This document shows positions 45,953 to 55,043 of a stretch of DNA of 55,449 nt, in pieces (position 1 is the first letter of the stretch; every line of letters starts with the position of its first letter). A program made the position numbers and the translations under genes. The notes below the pieces were generated by a model. That model did not search any database, was not told the DNA's origin, and saw nothing but the letters and a program-made list of their open reading frames with translations. Origin of the DNA: Jaenimonas drosophilae (Eukaryota; Euglenozoa; Kinetoplastea; Trypanosomatida; Trypanosomatidae); NCBI GenBank assembly GCA_030849065.1, contig JASAON010001556.1, positions 1 to 55,449 of the forward strand, written 5' to 3'.

Positions 45953-46870
45953 ATGGTGTTCCTGACAGTGAAGGGTACCAAGTACAAGGATGAGTTCACT
46001 GTGGAGCGCACCTTGGCGGATGAGGTGGAGAGCGTACGTGATGATGACGGAACAACGGTGGTGAAGGCTGGTGTGGCACTAGAGGTCTGCCGCATTCAGA
46101 ATCAACGTCATCAGGCTCATTTGATGCTCCTCTCAGCACGTGAGCTGAGTGATGAGTGGGCCATCAACAAAAGCTCGGTGCCAGAGGAGATGACGGCATT
46201 ACGCACAGAGTACGTGGATTTCGTGGAGAAGACCACCGCACGCATGAAGGAGGCTCGGGTGCCCGTTGGGCTGGATGACTACGCCACGGTTCAAACAGAG
46301 CTCCGCCGCCTTACTACGGCCATCTATCCAGACTTGTGCAGCCACGCAGATGGGCCGGCTGCTGCTGTGGAGCAGCTCTATGCCATGTACGAGAACCCAG
46401 AACTGAGTGAAGAGAAGCGCTTGACGGTTTACCACTGCCGTGTTATCATGGATACGACGTGGCGATCAAATGAGCTCCAGCCAGAAGACTCGGTGGCGTT
46501 GTGGTTTGGCGGCCGCAAGATGGAGGGAAACATCGGCACCTACGCTGGACGCAACGAAAAGAGCAGGCTAACGGTGAAGGTGGCGCCATCGAGCGGGCCT
46601 GCGCCAAGTGGGGAGCCGTCGATGGACTACGATGCACAACGTGCGCTCTACGCACACATGCGGGAGCGCAGGGAAACGTACAAGAAGCTGGAGGATTCGG
46701 AGCTGCGGGACCGTGTGGTGCAACAGGCGCGAGGAGCTGTGGTGCTTCCTGGCGGTGCGGGTCTTGGCAGTCGTGGAGGTGTAGCATCGGTGCCAGAACC
46801 AGCGATTCAGACGACGAACATACGCCGCATTTGCCCAACAACGGAGGAACGCATCGTGGATTCTAGTTGA
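45953..46870 (+). CDS. Divergent CFAP298-like protein
   Basis: This 305-residue protein resembles the CFAP298 homologue at 19167 in order and motifs, though weakly. It begins MVFLTVKG, like the family start. The best block is residues about 180-235: LWFGGRKMEGNIGTYAGRNEKSRLTVKV, then GPAPSGEPSMDYDAQRALYAHMRERRETYKKLEDSE, against YLGKNEKTKITVKL, APPREP and RKQEEMKK in the first protein. It lacks the C-terminal RPR/RPM-type signature and has instead a Gly-rich linker and a new tail (QTTNIRRICPTTEERIVDSS). A role in axonemal dynein assembly is possible but untested. The first base of the frame at 45950 is GTG; the true start is ATG 45953. Confidence 0.6.
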   Translation: MVFLTVKGTKYKDEFTVERTLADEVESVRDDDGTTVVKAGVALEVCRIQNQRHQAHLMLLSARELSDEWAINKSSVPEEMTALRTEYVDFVEKTTARMKEARVPVGLDDYATVQTELRRLTTAIYPDLCSHADGPAAAVEQLYAMYENPELSEEKRLTVYHCRVIMDTTWRSNELQPEDSVALWFGGRKMEGNIGTYAGRNEKSRLTVKVAPSSGPAPSGEPSMDYDAQRALYAHMRERRETYKKLEDSELRDRVVQQARGAVVLPGGAGLGSRGGVASVPEPAIQTTNIRRICPTTEERIVDSS

Positions 46871-47105
46871 TGATTGGTGCTTGCGCCAATGGTTGTGTGT
46901 GCTGAGCCGGGTTGCGTGGCGCGTGGAGCTGCTTATTGCAAGTGACGTTCAAAAGATGATGAATACTGACGATGACTCGTTTTGCCTGTACGTGTTTCTC
47001 AACCTACTCTCTTCTTCTTCTTCTTGGTTATCTTGTACAGAAGACAGGAGCACACTTTGCCAATTTTGTGCTCATATATACTTCTCTCTTCACGTACAGT
47101 TGTCA

Positions 47106-47621
47106 ATGTCGTCCGTGAAGGAAATAATCCGCCAGGTACGATGTGAAGCAGAGGAGGCCATCACCTTGCACGATGGCAATCCATCCACATGCTCAGATGA
47201 GGAGGCTCTCCGAGCCATTGCTTGGATCTCTATCAAGCAGCTATTGCAGCAGAGCGCAGAGATGGAAGAGGAGGAGCGGGATGCTCTCAAGGCAGCGCGC
47301 CAGGTGCTCAAGCGAGGCTTGGCGCCACGGGAACCGGTGACAAGCCCCGTTGTGGGCGACAAGCGGCCACGTACGACGGAGGAGGCATCAGAGCTCGGCC
47401 AATACGCTACGGCAGGGGCCTTTGATGCATCTCCGGCGAAGAAGGCCAAGTTTGCTCGGCTGATGGGCGGAACAAAGGTGGCCTCCGCACCGGACACCAG
47501 CAACCGCCAACACAACACGCTGGCTGCCTCCTCCGTGGCGGTGAAGCGCATGAATGCCGACCTGACGAGCCAATTTGAAGCCGCCATGGCGCACAAGGGC
47601 CGCCATGGCCTTGGAGCCTAG
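47106..47621 (+). CDS. Small protein with a SMAP-like KFxRLMG motif
   Basis: This 171-residue protein has a helical N-terminal half (KEIIRQVRCEAEEA, then IAWISIKQLLQQSAEMEEEERDALKAARQVL), a basic KRPRTT segment and, near residue 115, KKAKFARLMGGTK. The KFxRLMG motif is characteristic of the small SMAP/KNOP1-type domain found in some nuclear proteins. It ends with NADLTSQFEAAMAHKGRHGLGA. Basic clusters suggest nuclear location. I cannot assign a function. The start at 47106 was chosen because the in-frame upstream sequence from 46881 is spacer-like and contains a pyrimidine tract. Confidence 0.6.
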   Translation: MSSVKEIIRQVRCEAEEAITLHDGNPSTCSDEEALRAIAWISIKQLLQQSAEMEEEERDALKAARQVLKRGLAPREPVTSPVVGDKRPRTTEEASELGQYATAGAFDASPAKKAKFARLMGGTKVASAPDTSNRQHNTLAASSVAVKRMNADLTSQFEAAMAHKGRHGLGA

Positions 47622-48070
47622 GTGTGGGATTGCCATCATCATCATCATCATCATCATCTCCTCGCAGTGATGGCCACGGACCCCAACCTCAACCCACCTC
47701 GTATAACCCACACACAATAACTAGTCCATCTGCGTACAGTATCAGCAATCATTGCCATAATGTTCTTCTCTGTGATGATGCATGTGACGTACCCCCCATT
47801 TCCTTCCTTGCACATCAGCTCTCTTTTAGCTCCTCACCCCACACTTGTTCTAGTGTCGTCGGGTATCTTCGTCAATCCTACTTACGAAGACATCCGCACT
47901 CACCAACACATTTTTCAGGGTACGATAGCGACAATCAACGCCAGCACTTCAGCCTCTTACAACCGAAGTTTGGCTCTTCCTTTCTTTGCTTCTTGTTGGT
48001 GTTCTTCCCCGTTGGATCTACTCAACTAGTCGCAGACACACGCACACACAACACATCCTTCAATCCGAAG
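47622..48070. other. Spacer upstream of OGDH E1
   Basis: No gene is seen in these 449 bases. A CAT run occupies about 47634-47658 just after the previous gene. A pyrimidine-rich stretch around 47967-48010 precedes the OGDH start. Confidence 0.5.
47634..47658. repeat. CAT microsatellite
   Basis: About eight CAT triplets lie shortly after the stop codon of the SMAP-motif gene. Confidence 0.85.
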
Positions 48071-51000
48071 ATGATGCGCCGTTTTGTTTCCGCGGCTCAC
48101 GCGCTGCCCCTGGCCGCTGCTGCCGGCAGCTGTCTCTACAGCCGCCCCACCTCGATTATGTGCTCCTCCCGCAATGCCTCTGACGCTGTGCCACAACGCC
48201 GCCTTCTGTTTGATAACGATAGCTTCCTCAGCGGCAGCAGCGCCATGTACCTGGATGGGCTCTACCAAGACTGGCTCAAGGACCCTGCATCTGTGGATGC
48301 AAGCTGGGCAGCCATCTTCAGCAACCCGTCCCTGAGCGACTTCGAGCGCGGGCTGCTGGACCGACCCATCCACGTTCTGCCCGTGCAGAGCAGCGATGCC
48401 ACCGTTGTGAAGCAGTCGCTGGAGGATTGCGGACGTCTTACGTGGATGATCCAGGCTTTTGAGGAGCGCGGCCATCTCCTCGCCCAGACGGACCCTCTCG
48501 ACTACGACGCCGCAGAGCCCACGAAGCGCACGCCCTCACGCAAGTACCGCGAGCTGGTACGTTTGGACCTGGGCTACTTTGGTTTTGCACCCGCCGATGC
48601 TGACCGCGTTGTGCGTGTTGGCTTCAAGAATGAGGTTGGTGGTGTGCTCAACACCGATAGCCCCCCAATGTCCATCCGCAGCCTGCACGAGCTGCTGCTT
48701 CGCCGCTACTGCGGCAAGATTGGCTTTGAGCTGGCCCACATTAACAACACCGAGGCCAAGCGCTTCATTCGCAGCCACGTGGAGCTGGAAGGCTCTGACA
48801 GTGTGCTTCACCGCACCATCCCCGCTGATGAGAAGCTCTTCATTTGGGATAACGTTGCTAGTGCCGTCTTCTTCGAGGATTTCTTCAAGCGCAAGTACTC
48901 CACGCAGAAGCGCTTCGGCTGTGATGGCGCGGAGTCCATGATTGTTGGTCTGCGTGCCCTGCTTGAGGCTTCGTCCAAGTTTGGTGTGGAGAAGATCAAC
49001 CTTGGCATGGCACACCGTGGTAGGCTCAACATCCTCTGCCACATCATTGGTAAGCCCTTTGAGATCCTCCTGAAGGAGTTCGTGGGCATTGCTGGCCACG
49101 AGATTGAGCCCTACAAGATCCAGTCCGACGTGAAGTACCACCTTGGCTGCCACTCGGAGCTCAAGCTCCGCAACGGAAAAGTGATGCAGACGGAGATGCT
49201 CTGCAATCCCTCCCACCTCGAGGCGGTGAACCCGCTCGTGCAGGGCTACACACGCGCCGACCAGGTTGCCCGTGGTGCCAACGGCCGAGACAAGGTGATG
49301 CCGATTGAGATCCACGGCGATGCGGCCTTCGCGGGCCAGGGTGTCGCCTTTGAGTCCATGTGTTTGAGCGAGGTTGGGGAGCACAGCACCGGTGGCACCA
49401 TCCACGTTGTGTGCAACAACCAGATTGGCTTCACCACTGACCCCAAGAGCAGCCGAAGCAGTGCCTACTGCACCGACCTTGGCCGCGTCTACGACTGCCC
49501 AATCTTCCACGTCAATGGAGATTCCCCCGAGGACGTCGTGCGCGTTTTTGAGTTCGCCGCGGAGTACCGCGCCAAGTTTCACAAGTCCGTCGTCATTGAC
49601 CTCGTCTGCTACCGCCGCTTCGGCCACAATGAGAATGATGATCCAAGCATCACCCAGCCACTCATGTACGAACGCATCCGCAACACCCAGGACGTCTTCC
49701 GCATCTACGCCGAGAGTCTCATGGCTCAGGGCCTCCTCACCTCGCAGGATATCACAAAGAAGGCCATTGAGCACAAGGACCGCTATGGCTCCTTCCAGGA
49801 GGCTGCGACGAAGGTAAACTACTCCCAGTACCTCCGCGACAGCATCCCAGACCGCTGGAAGCACATGAAGTACTCCGACGTACTCGGTCAGGTGTCCCAG
49901 GGAACCACCCCCATCTCCACGGAAGCCGTGCAGGCCATTCTTCGTTCCATGAAGTCCTACCCAGAAGGATTCGTCCTCCACCCGAAGCTCAAGGCGGTGC
50001 TAGACCGTCGCAACGAGAGCATCGAGACTGGCAAGGGCATTGATTGGGGCACGGCAGAGGCGTTGGCCTTTGGCGGTTTGCTGCTCGACGGCCACGACGT
50101 CCGCCTCACTGGCGAGGATGTGGAGCGCGGCACCTTCTCCCAGCGCCACGCCGTCGTGAATAACACCGGTGCGGCGGTGGGCAAGTACGCCCCACTTGCC
50201 AACATCAGTGATTCGCAAGGAAAGCTCATTGTGACGAATAGCCCCTTGAGTGAGTACGGTGCGTTGGGCTATGCTGCGGGCTACTCCCTCTTTGACCCCA
50301 AGACTCTCGTCATGTGGGAGGCGCAGTACGGCGACTTCGCCAACGGTGCCACCATCATCTTTGATCAGTTCCTCGCCGCAGGTGAGTCCAAGTGGAACCA
50401 GCAGCAGGCCTGCATCGTGACCCTGCCACACGGCTACGATGGCAAGGGCGCCGAGCACAGCAGCGGTCGTCTCGAGCGCTTCCTGCAAATGTCCAACGAG
50501 GATGTTGAGGCACCCGCCTACTCCAAGGAGGAGCGTGCGCATCGCATCAACTGGGAAGTGGTGTACCCGAGCACCCCGGCGCAGTACTTCCACCTTCTCC
50601 GCCGCCACATGAAGCGCGACTTCCGCAAGGCCCTCATCATCTTCTTCTCCAAGCAGTACCTTCGTGCCCCCAACATCTCGACCCTGGATGAGATCACGTC
50701 TGGAGAGTTCAAGGCGGTCATTGAGGACCAGGAGGTGCGGCCCTCTGCTGCACGCCGCCTGGTGATGTGCACTGGCCAGCTGTACCACACCCTCGCCAAG
50801 GTTCGCGAGACAAAGGGCATCAAGGATGTTGCGTTGGTGCGTATTGAGGAGCTCTCGCCCTTCCCTGTAGCGGAGGTGCAGAAGCTGCTGAAGGAGTACA
50901 GCTCTGCGGAGCTCATGTGGGCTCAGGAGGAGCCCAAGAACATGGGTGCCTGGGCTCACGTGGAGCCGCGCATTGAGCTGTATACCAACGGCGAGCGTCC

Positions 51001-51106
51001 ACTGGCATACGCCGGGCGCGCCATCAACGCCGCCCCGTCCACGGGCTACAAGAGCAAGCACGATAAGGAGCAGGAGCTCATTTGCAACACCGTTTTTGGC
51101 CAGTAA
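48071..51106 (+). CDS. OGDH: 2-oxoglutarate dehydrogenase E1 component
   Basis: This 1011-residue enzyme is the thiamine-diphosphate-dependent E1 subunit of the 2-oxoglutarate dehydrogenase complex of the mitochondrial matrix, which decarboxylates 2-oxoglutarate in the TCA cycle. It starts MMRRFVSAAHALPLAAAAG, a clear presequence. The family N-terminal segment reads YLDGLYQDWLKDPASVDASW. The cofactor site shows MAHRGRLN near 315, IHGDAAFAGQG near 415 and NNQIGFTTDP near 450. The C-terminal domain has the YGxLG-type segment EYGALGYAAGYS and LPHGYDGKGAEHSSGRLERFLQ. Length is normal for OGDH E1. The in-frame extension upstream of 48071 is spacer. Confidence 0.95.
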   Translation: MMRRFVSAAHALPLAAAAGSCLYSRPTSIMCSSRNASDAVPQRRLLFDNDSFLSGSSAMYLDGLYQDWLKDPASVDASWAAIFSNPSLSDFERGLLDRPIHVLPVQSSDATVVKQSLEDCGRLTWMIQAFEERGHLLAQTDPLDYDAAEPTKRTPSRKYRELVRLDLGYFGFAPADADRVVRVGFKNEVGGVLNTDSPPMSIRSLHELLLRRYCGKIGFELAHINNTEAKRFIRSHVELEGSDSVLHRTIPADEKLFIWDNVASAVFFEDFFKRKYSTQKRFGCDGAESMIVGLRALLEASSKFGVEKINLGMAHRGRLNILCHIIGKPFEILLKEFVGIAGHEIEPYKIQSDVKYHLGCHSELKLRNGKVMQTEMLCNPSHLEAVNPLVQGYTRADQVARGANGRDKVMPIEIHGDAAFAGQGVAFESMCLSEVGEHSTGGTIHVVCNNQIGFTTDPKSSRSSAYCTDLGRVYDCPIFHVNGDSPEDVVRVFEFAAEYRAKFHKSVVIDLVCYRRFGHNENDDPSITQPLMYERIRNTQDVFRIYAESLMAQGLLTSQDITKKAIEHKDRYGSFQEAATKVNYSQYLRDSIPDRWKHMKYSDVLGQVSQGTTPISTEAVQAILRSMKSYPEGFVLHPKLKAVLDRRNESIETGKGIDWGTAEALAFGGLLLDGHDVRLTGEDVERGTFSQRHAVVNNTGAAVGKYAPLANISDSQGKLIVTNSPLSEYGALGYAAGYSLFDPKTLVMWEAQYGDFANGATIIFDQFLAAGESKWNQQQACIVTLPHGYDGKGAEHSSGRLERFLQMSNEDVEAPAYSKEERAHRINWEVVYPSTPAQYFHLLRRHMKRDFRKALIIFFSKQYLRAPNISTLDEITSGEFKAVIEDQEVRPSAARRLVMCTGQLYHTLAKVRETKGIKDVALVRIEELSPFPVAEVQKLLKEYSSAELMWAQEEPKNMGAWAHVEPRIELYTNGERPLAYAGRAINAAPSTGYKSKHDKEQELICNTVFGQ

Positions 51107-52431
51107 GTGAAGTAGTAATGAAGATCATGATGGCCGGTAGGTACACACGTGCTGAGCTGTGCATCGCTTCACCTTTTTCTGTTTCATCATGCCCCATCAT
51201 GACCAACGAACCTGCCCTGCTAAGGAGGATGAAGAATGAGAGTGTGTGAGTGGAGCTAAACGCGTACAACACACTACTACGCATTTTGCATTCATTCATC
51301 GATCCATCATTTCTATTGTTTCAGCAGCTGTCCGAGTGACGATTGCGTCTCCGTGATGGATGTGTGCGTGTTTGGTGAATGCTCTCGGGCAGGCGTATCG
51401 TTTTCTTTGTTTCTTGTAGGTACGCTGCTGGTTGAGTGTGGGCCGCACCCCTTCTCAGCTCTCGCAGTTGGCTACTGTGTTGAAGAACGTACTCCCCTTC
51501 TTCAGGGTCGTGATTGAAGTGAGAGGGATGCGAATGGATGTTTGGGATGACTGGAAGAGGACGGTGGGCGGGGCACATGTGGCGGAAGCTCAAAACGACA
51601 ATCTCCATGCTATTTGGCACACACACACACACACATTATAGCTTCATTATATATTCCATCACTTCCGCCATCACAGAAAAAAAAAGAACGTTTGCGCCGT
51701 GACGCCTCTTTCGCTACCACTTCCATCCGTGCATTCCTCGTCCCTCTCTCTGTGTGTGCGCTGCCCATGTGGGTGAAGACGAATGGTCCTGTTTCGTGCT
51801 CTTGGTGGCATCACCACCGCGGTTGTCGGCGGCGATGGATGCATCTCCCTTTATTTTTCTCCCACCTTTTTTTTTCATCATATTTGTATTCGTTCATCCA
51901 TCGTTGTTGGTTGTTGGTGAACGTAGTGGAGAGGCGTCGTGATGATGGGATTCTACGGAACCGTTGTTCATGCCTCGTTTGCGGCGCGCTATGCCCGCGA
52001 CCGTTTAGCGTGTGTTGTCTGCGGCTATGGCAGACGTGTGTGTCGCAGTGTAAGAGACAAGGAAACAAAGAAGAACGACGCACTTGGGTCTTCTCACTGG
52101 ATGTAGGGCGGACGCACCGCTTCCTCTTGTGTGTGTTTGTCCGTTCATCTTACACACTTCACTGTTTCTCCTCTTCTTGTTCCTTGTAGGGTGTGCTCAT
52201 TCTGCGGATCTACATCTTCTCCTTCTCAGTCAAGTTGAAGCTCTCCCTCACCACACGTCTTCCGCCTCTACACACACACACACACCACTATATTGTGTTC
52301 GGCGTGTGATTAGTGGTCCTCATTGTCGTAACAACACGATACTCTATCGACCCCATCACTTCCACCCATCATCACCGTGGACTCCTTTCTTCCACCCTGA
52401 GTGATATACAACGCCACCAACAACATCCATC
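51107..52431. other. Long spacer between OGDH and NIPSNAP
   Basis: I see no convincing gene in these 1325 bases. A 191-residue open frame at 51614-52189 is rich in Cys, His, Trp and Phe with no family features. CA repeats occur at 51620-51634 and 52271-52284. Pyrimidine tracts occur near 51855-51878 and 52158-52185. Confidence 0.5.
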
Positions 52432-53016
52432 ATGCTCCGCCGTAGTGCCCGCTTTCTTGAGCCTGTTTTTGAGCTCCGCTCCTACAGTGTGTTGCCGCAG
52501 ATGTACGACGAGTACAATCAGCTTGCCATGCAAGCAATGCCCAACCACCCTAGTTTCGGTCACTGCCAAGGTTTCTGGACCGTTCAGATGGGTGCTGTGA
52601 ATGAGTTCATCCAGCTCTGGGAGTACGAGAGTCTCCAGGAGCGTTATGAGGTGCTCCGCAGCCTTCAGCACAATGCGGAGTGGCAGCGTAGTGCCCAGAA
52701 GCCTGCCGATCTCATGATGAGTCATAAGAACAACTGCATGATGCGCATGATTCACCGTGAGGGCAATGCCTCCACAATGAGCTACAAGTACCTCCTCCGT
52801 ACCTCTCCATCTGAGGAGGTGGACCTCTCCGGAGCTGGCGCCATCCTTGCCGCCACCTTCCGCATCCTCATTGGTGAGCAGGAGGGCAAGTACGTGCATC
52901 TCGTGAAGGCTCACGACCTCGACGGCCTTCTCTCTGCGAAGCCCTCCACAGACAGCTCATCCAAGATCCTAGGGCCTACCCGCTGGTCCACGCCCATGGG
53001 CTGCCTCTGGCGGTAA
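52432..53016 (+). CDS. NIPSNAP-family protein
   Basis: This 194-residue protein matches the NIPSNAP family, small mitochondrial proteins with a ferredoxin-like (dimeric alpha-beta barrel) fold. The domain begins FELRSYSVLPQMYDEYNQL and continues with GHCQGFWTVQMGAVNEFIQLWEYESLQERYEV split normally over residues 38-78, the classical strand-helix pattern with Trp and Tyr of the hLWxYxsl motif. A second weaker half follows. The N-terminus MLRRSARFLEP suggests a short mitochondrial presequence. Some animal members tag damaged mitochondria for mitophagy; the role here is unknown. Confidence 0.85.
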   Translation: MLRRSARFLEPVFELRSYSVLPQMYDEYNQLAMQAMPNHPSFGHCQGFWTVQMGAVNEFIQLWEYESLQERYEVLRSLQHNAEWQRSAQKPADLMMSHKNNCMMRMIHREGNASTMSYKYLLRTSPSEEVDLSGAGAILAATFRILIGEQEGKYVHLVKAHDLDGLLSAKPSTDSSSKILGPTRWSTPMGCLWR

Positions 53017-54042
53017 GTTTCTGCCGTCGTGTTGATTGAAGATGGACGTCGACAGCGAGATGGTAGACGTTGCCCGCGGCAGGGTTGTTTTGGGTGGTGT
53101 GTGCGTCAAGTGATCGAAACACAACCCATGGAGCTGCCGCGAGGACGACGTACAAGTGCTCCACCACCGCATGCTGATGTGGCTGGGGCGGCTGATCACG
53201 GCCCTCCTTCACGTGCCCAACTCACTTTTTTTTTCTTGATTGGTGTGCTTTCGTTGTTGTTCCTGTCCCCACCGTCAATCTCCGATTTGGTGGGAACATG
53301 GCGACGATGATGCTGATGGTGATACATAGTAGGCCTAAGCAGCGGATGATCTGATATTCGAAGGCGAGTAAGGAAGACAGGCCCCCTAACCTTCATTCAT
53401 TCAGAGTGAGAACTGGAGTGTTGGGTGTGTGGGTAAGAAGTCTTCTCTGGATGAAGGTGTACAGCAGCCACAACAACAAATGCTGGTGTTTACCAATGTC
53501 AGCGTGGAAGAGAGATGCGAGACGCATCCTCTTCTTTGACCTGATGGCTCCATATGCATGGTGCTGAGAGAGCCTATTTGGGTTTCGTTGTCGGCCTACC
53601 ACGTGAGGCCCACATGTGTAGTGTATATTGAGGAACGGATCTTTTTTTTCAATTGAACGTGGTGGTGTGGATGTATCCCGACAGTAGACCCTCACCAGTA
53701 CCACACCTCTTCCTCATGTCCTATCTTACTGAGCCTCTCAACAAAAAACGATTTTTTTTCCTGTTTCTCTTCATGCCGATGTATCGTGGATGATCTCGTG
53801 CTGCATGGAGTAGCTCCAACACAATTTGGATCGCGTAGTGTGCAATCCGCAAGTACCCCTCCCTTCCCCTCATCCGAATGAACGTGGTTGATGATCTCCG
53901 TAAAAAGGATTCGTGTCTGATTTTTCTCAATACTTGTCTTCTTCCTCCACTTCTTCTTGCCTTGTTATGACTTTTGGTTGGATGCATGAAGAACACCCAA
54001 TAGAGAAAGGGAGTCAACAAAGACAGTTTCTGTGCTGGAGAA
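53017..54042. other. Spacer between NIPSNAP and GT25
   Basis: No gene is seen in these 1026 bases, which are richer in A and T than the coding parts. Poly-T runs occur at 53225-53235, 53640-53649 and 53751-53759. Minus-strand open frames (for example 53721-54122) have no family features. Confidence 0.5.
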
Positions 54043-54831
54043 ATGGGCAATGTAGAACGACTCCTCCGGCGTACATGCGTCCTCAATCTTGACCGCCGCC
54101 CAGACCGCCTCGCACACATCATGCAAAACCTTCATCGGGCTGGAGTACAGCAGGACCACATTCAGCGCTTTTCTGCGGTTGATGGGCAGAGACTAAACAT
54201 CGATGCATTGCGCGACGAGGGTCTACTCTCACGACTGGGTCATGCCCGACTCAGCGAGCCGTTGGAGCGACGTATTTGGGGTATGGACCTCACTCTTGGT
54301 GCTCTGGGCTGTGCCTTAACGCATGCCAAACTCTGGGCACAACTTGTGGCAGAGGCAGAGGTCCACCGACTTCAAGCCAACAGAGAGGACGACCCCGTCT
54401 TCTTTGTTGTGGAGGATGATGCAGTCTTTGTAGAACCCAACTTCCGCCAACAGCTTGCCCAGCGCATGCAATCTGTGCCAAGAGACTGGGAGCTCCTCTA
54501 CATTGGTGGGCTCGACACTGCTGGTCAGTGCTCACAACTACTCGTCGGAGAGGGCGTCTCCCGCGTTCCTCAGCTCCATCGGACCACCACTGCCTATATC
54601 ATCAAGCCAGCAGCCGCGAAGGAACTACTGAAACGATGCCTTCCCATCACCTACCAGCTAGACACAGCTATGACCGTTCATGTTGAATACGCACCAGCCT
54701 CTTCCCCACAGCCATCTCATCACCCTTACATTCGAAGCCCAATCAGCTACTCACTACAGCCACCACTTGCATGGCAGGCAACAGACACAGACTCTGACAT
54801 CCAATTCCCTCGGAACAAGAAACACACATGA
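54043..54831 (+). CDS. Family 25 glycosyltransferase
   Basis: This 262-residue protein is a GT25-type glycosyltransferase (bacterial LPS galactosyltransferase and eukaryotic collagen galactosyltransferase family). It starts with the family motif CVLNLDRRPDRL, followed by FSAVDGQRL, then GALGCALTHAKLW, and VVEDDAVFV with the acidic residues that bind metal and sugar nucleotide. WELLYIGG and TTAYIIKPAAAKELL complete the fold. There is no signal peptide or transmembrane helix. The C-terminal 60 residues are Ser/Pro/His-rich and low-complexity. Codon use is a little less biased than in the neighbouring housekeeping genes. Its acceptor is unknown, and it could modify surface glycans or proteins. 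Confidence 0.8.
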   Translation: MGNVERLLRRTCVLNLDRRPDRLAHIMQNLHRAGVQQDHIQRFSAVDGQRLNIDALRDEGLLSRLGHARLSEPLERRIWGMDLTLGALGCALTHAKLWAQLVAEAEVHRLQANREDDPVFFVVEDDAVFVEPNFRQQLAQRMQSVPRDWELLYIGGLDTAGQCSQLLVGEGVSRVPQLHRTTTAYIIKPAAAKELLKRCLPITYQLDTAMTVHVEYAPASSPQPSHHPYIRSPISYSLQPPLAWQATDTDSDIQFPRNKKHT

Positions 54832-55043
54832 ATATCATCCATGCGCGATTATCATCCTTCACATACTTGAGTTTAAACTGTCCTACACTGTACTCGTACC
54901 CATTAGAGTCACGTAGACCCTCCATCCAAAATAATCATTCATTTATCCTTTACACTATCTTCTCCTCCCTTCACCTCAACAACTCATTGACTCTCTCAGT
55001 CTCCACCTAACAAACTTACAAACTCTCAGTTTACTACCCAGTG

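Noticed and set aside
48536..49981. Minus-strand open frame of 481 codons
   Set aside because: It is the antisense of the OGDH E1 gene, which has full family motifs.
51614..52189. 191-codon plus-strand open frame between OGDH and NIPSNAP
   Set aside because: It begins in a CA repeat, is rich in Cys, Trp, His and Phe as expected from spacer DNA, and has no family features.
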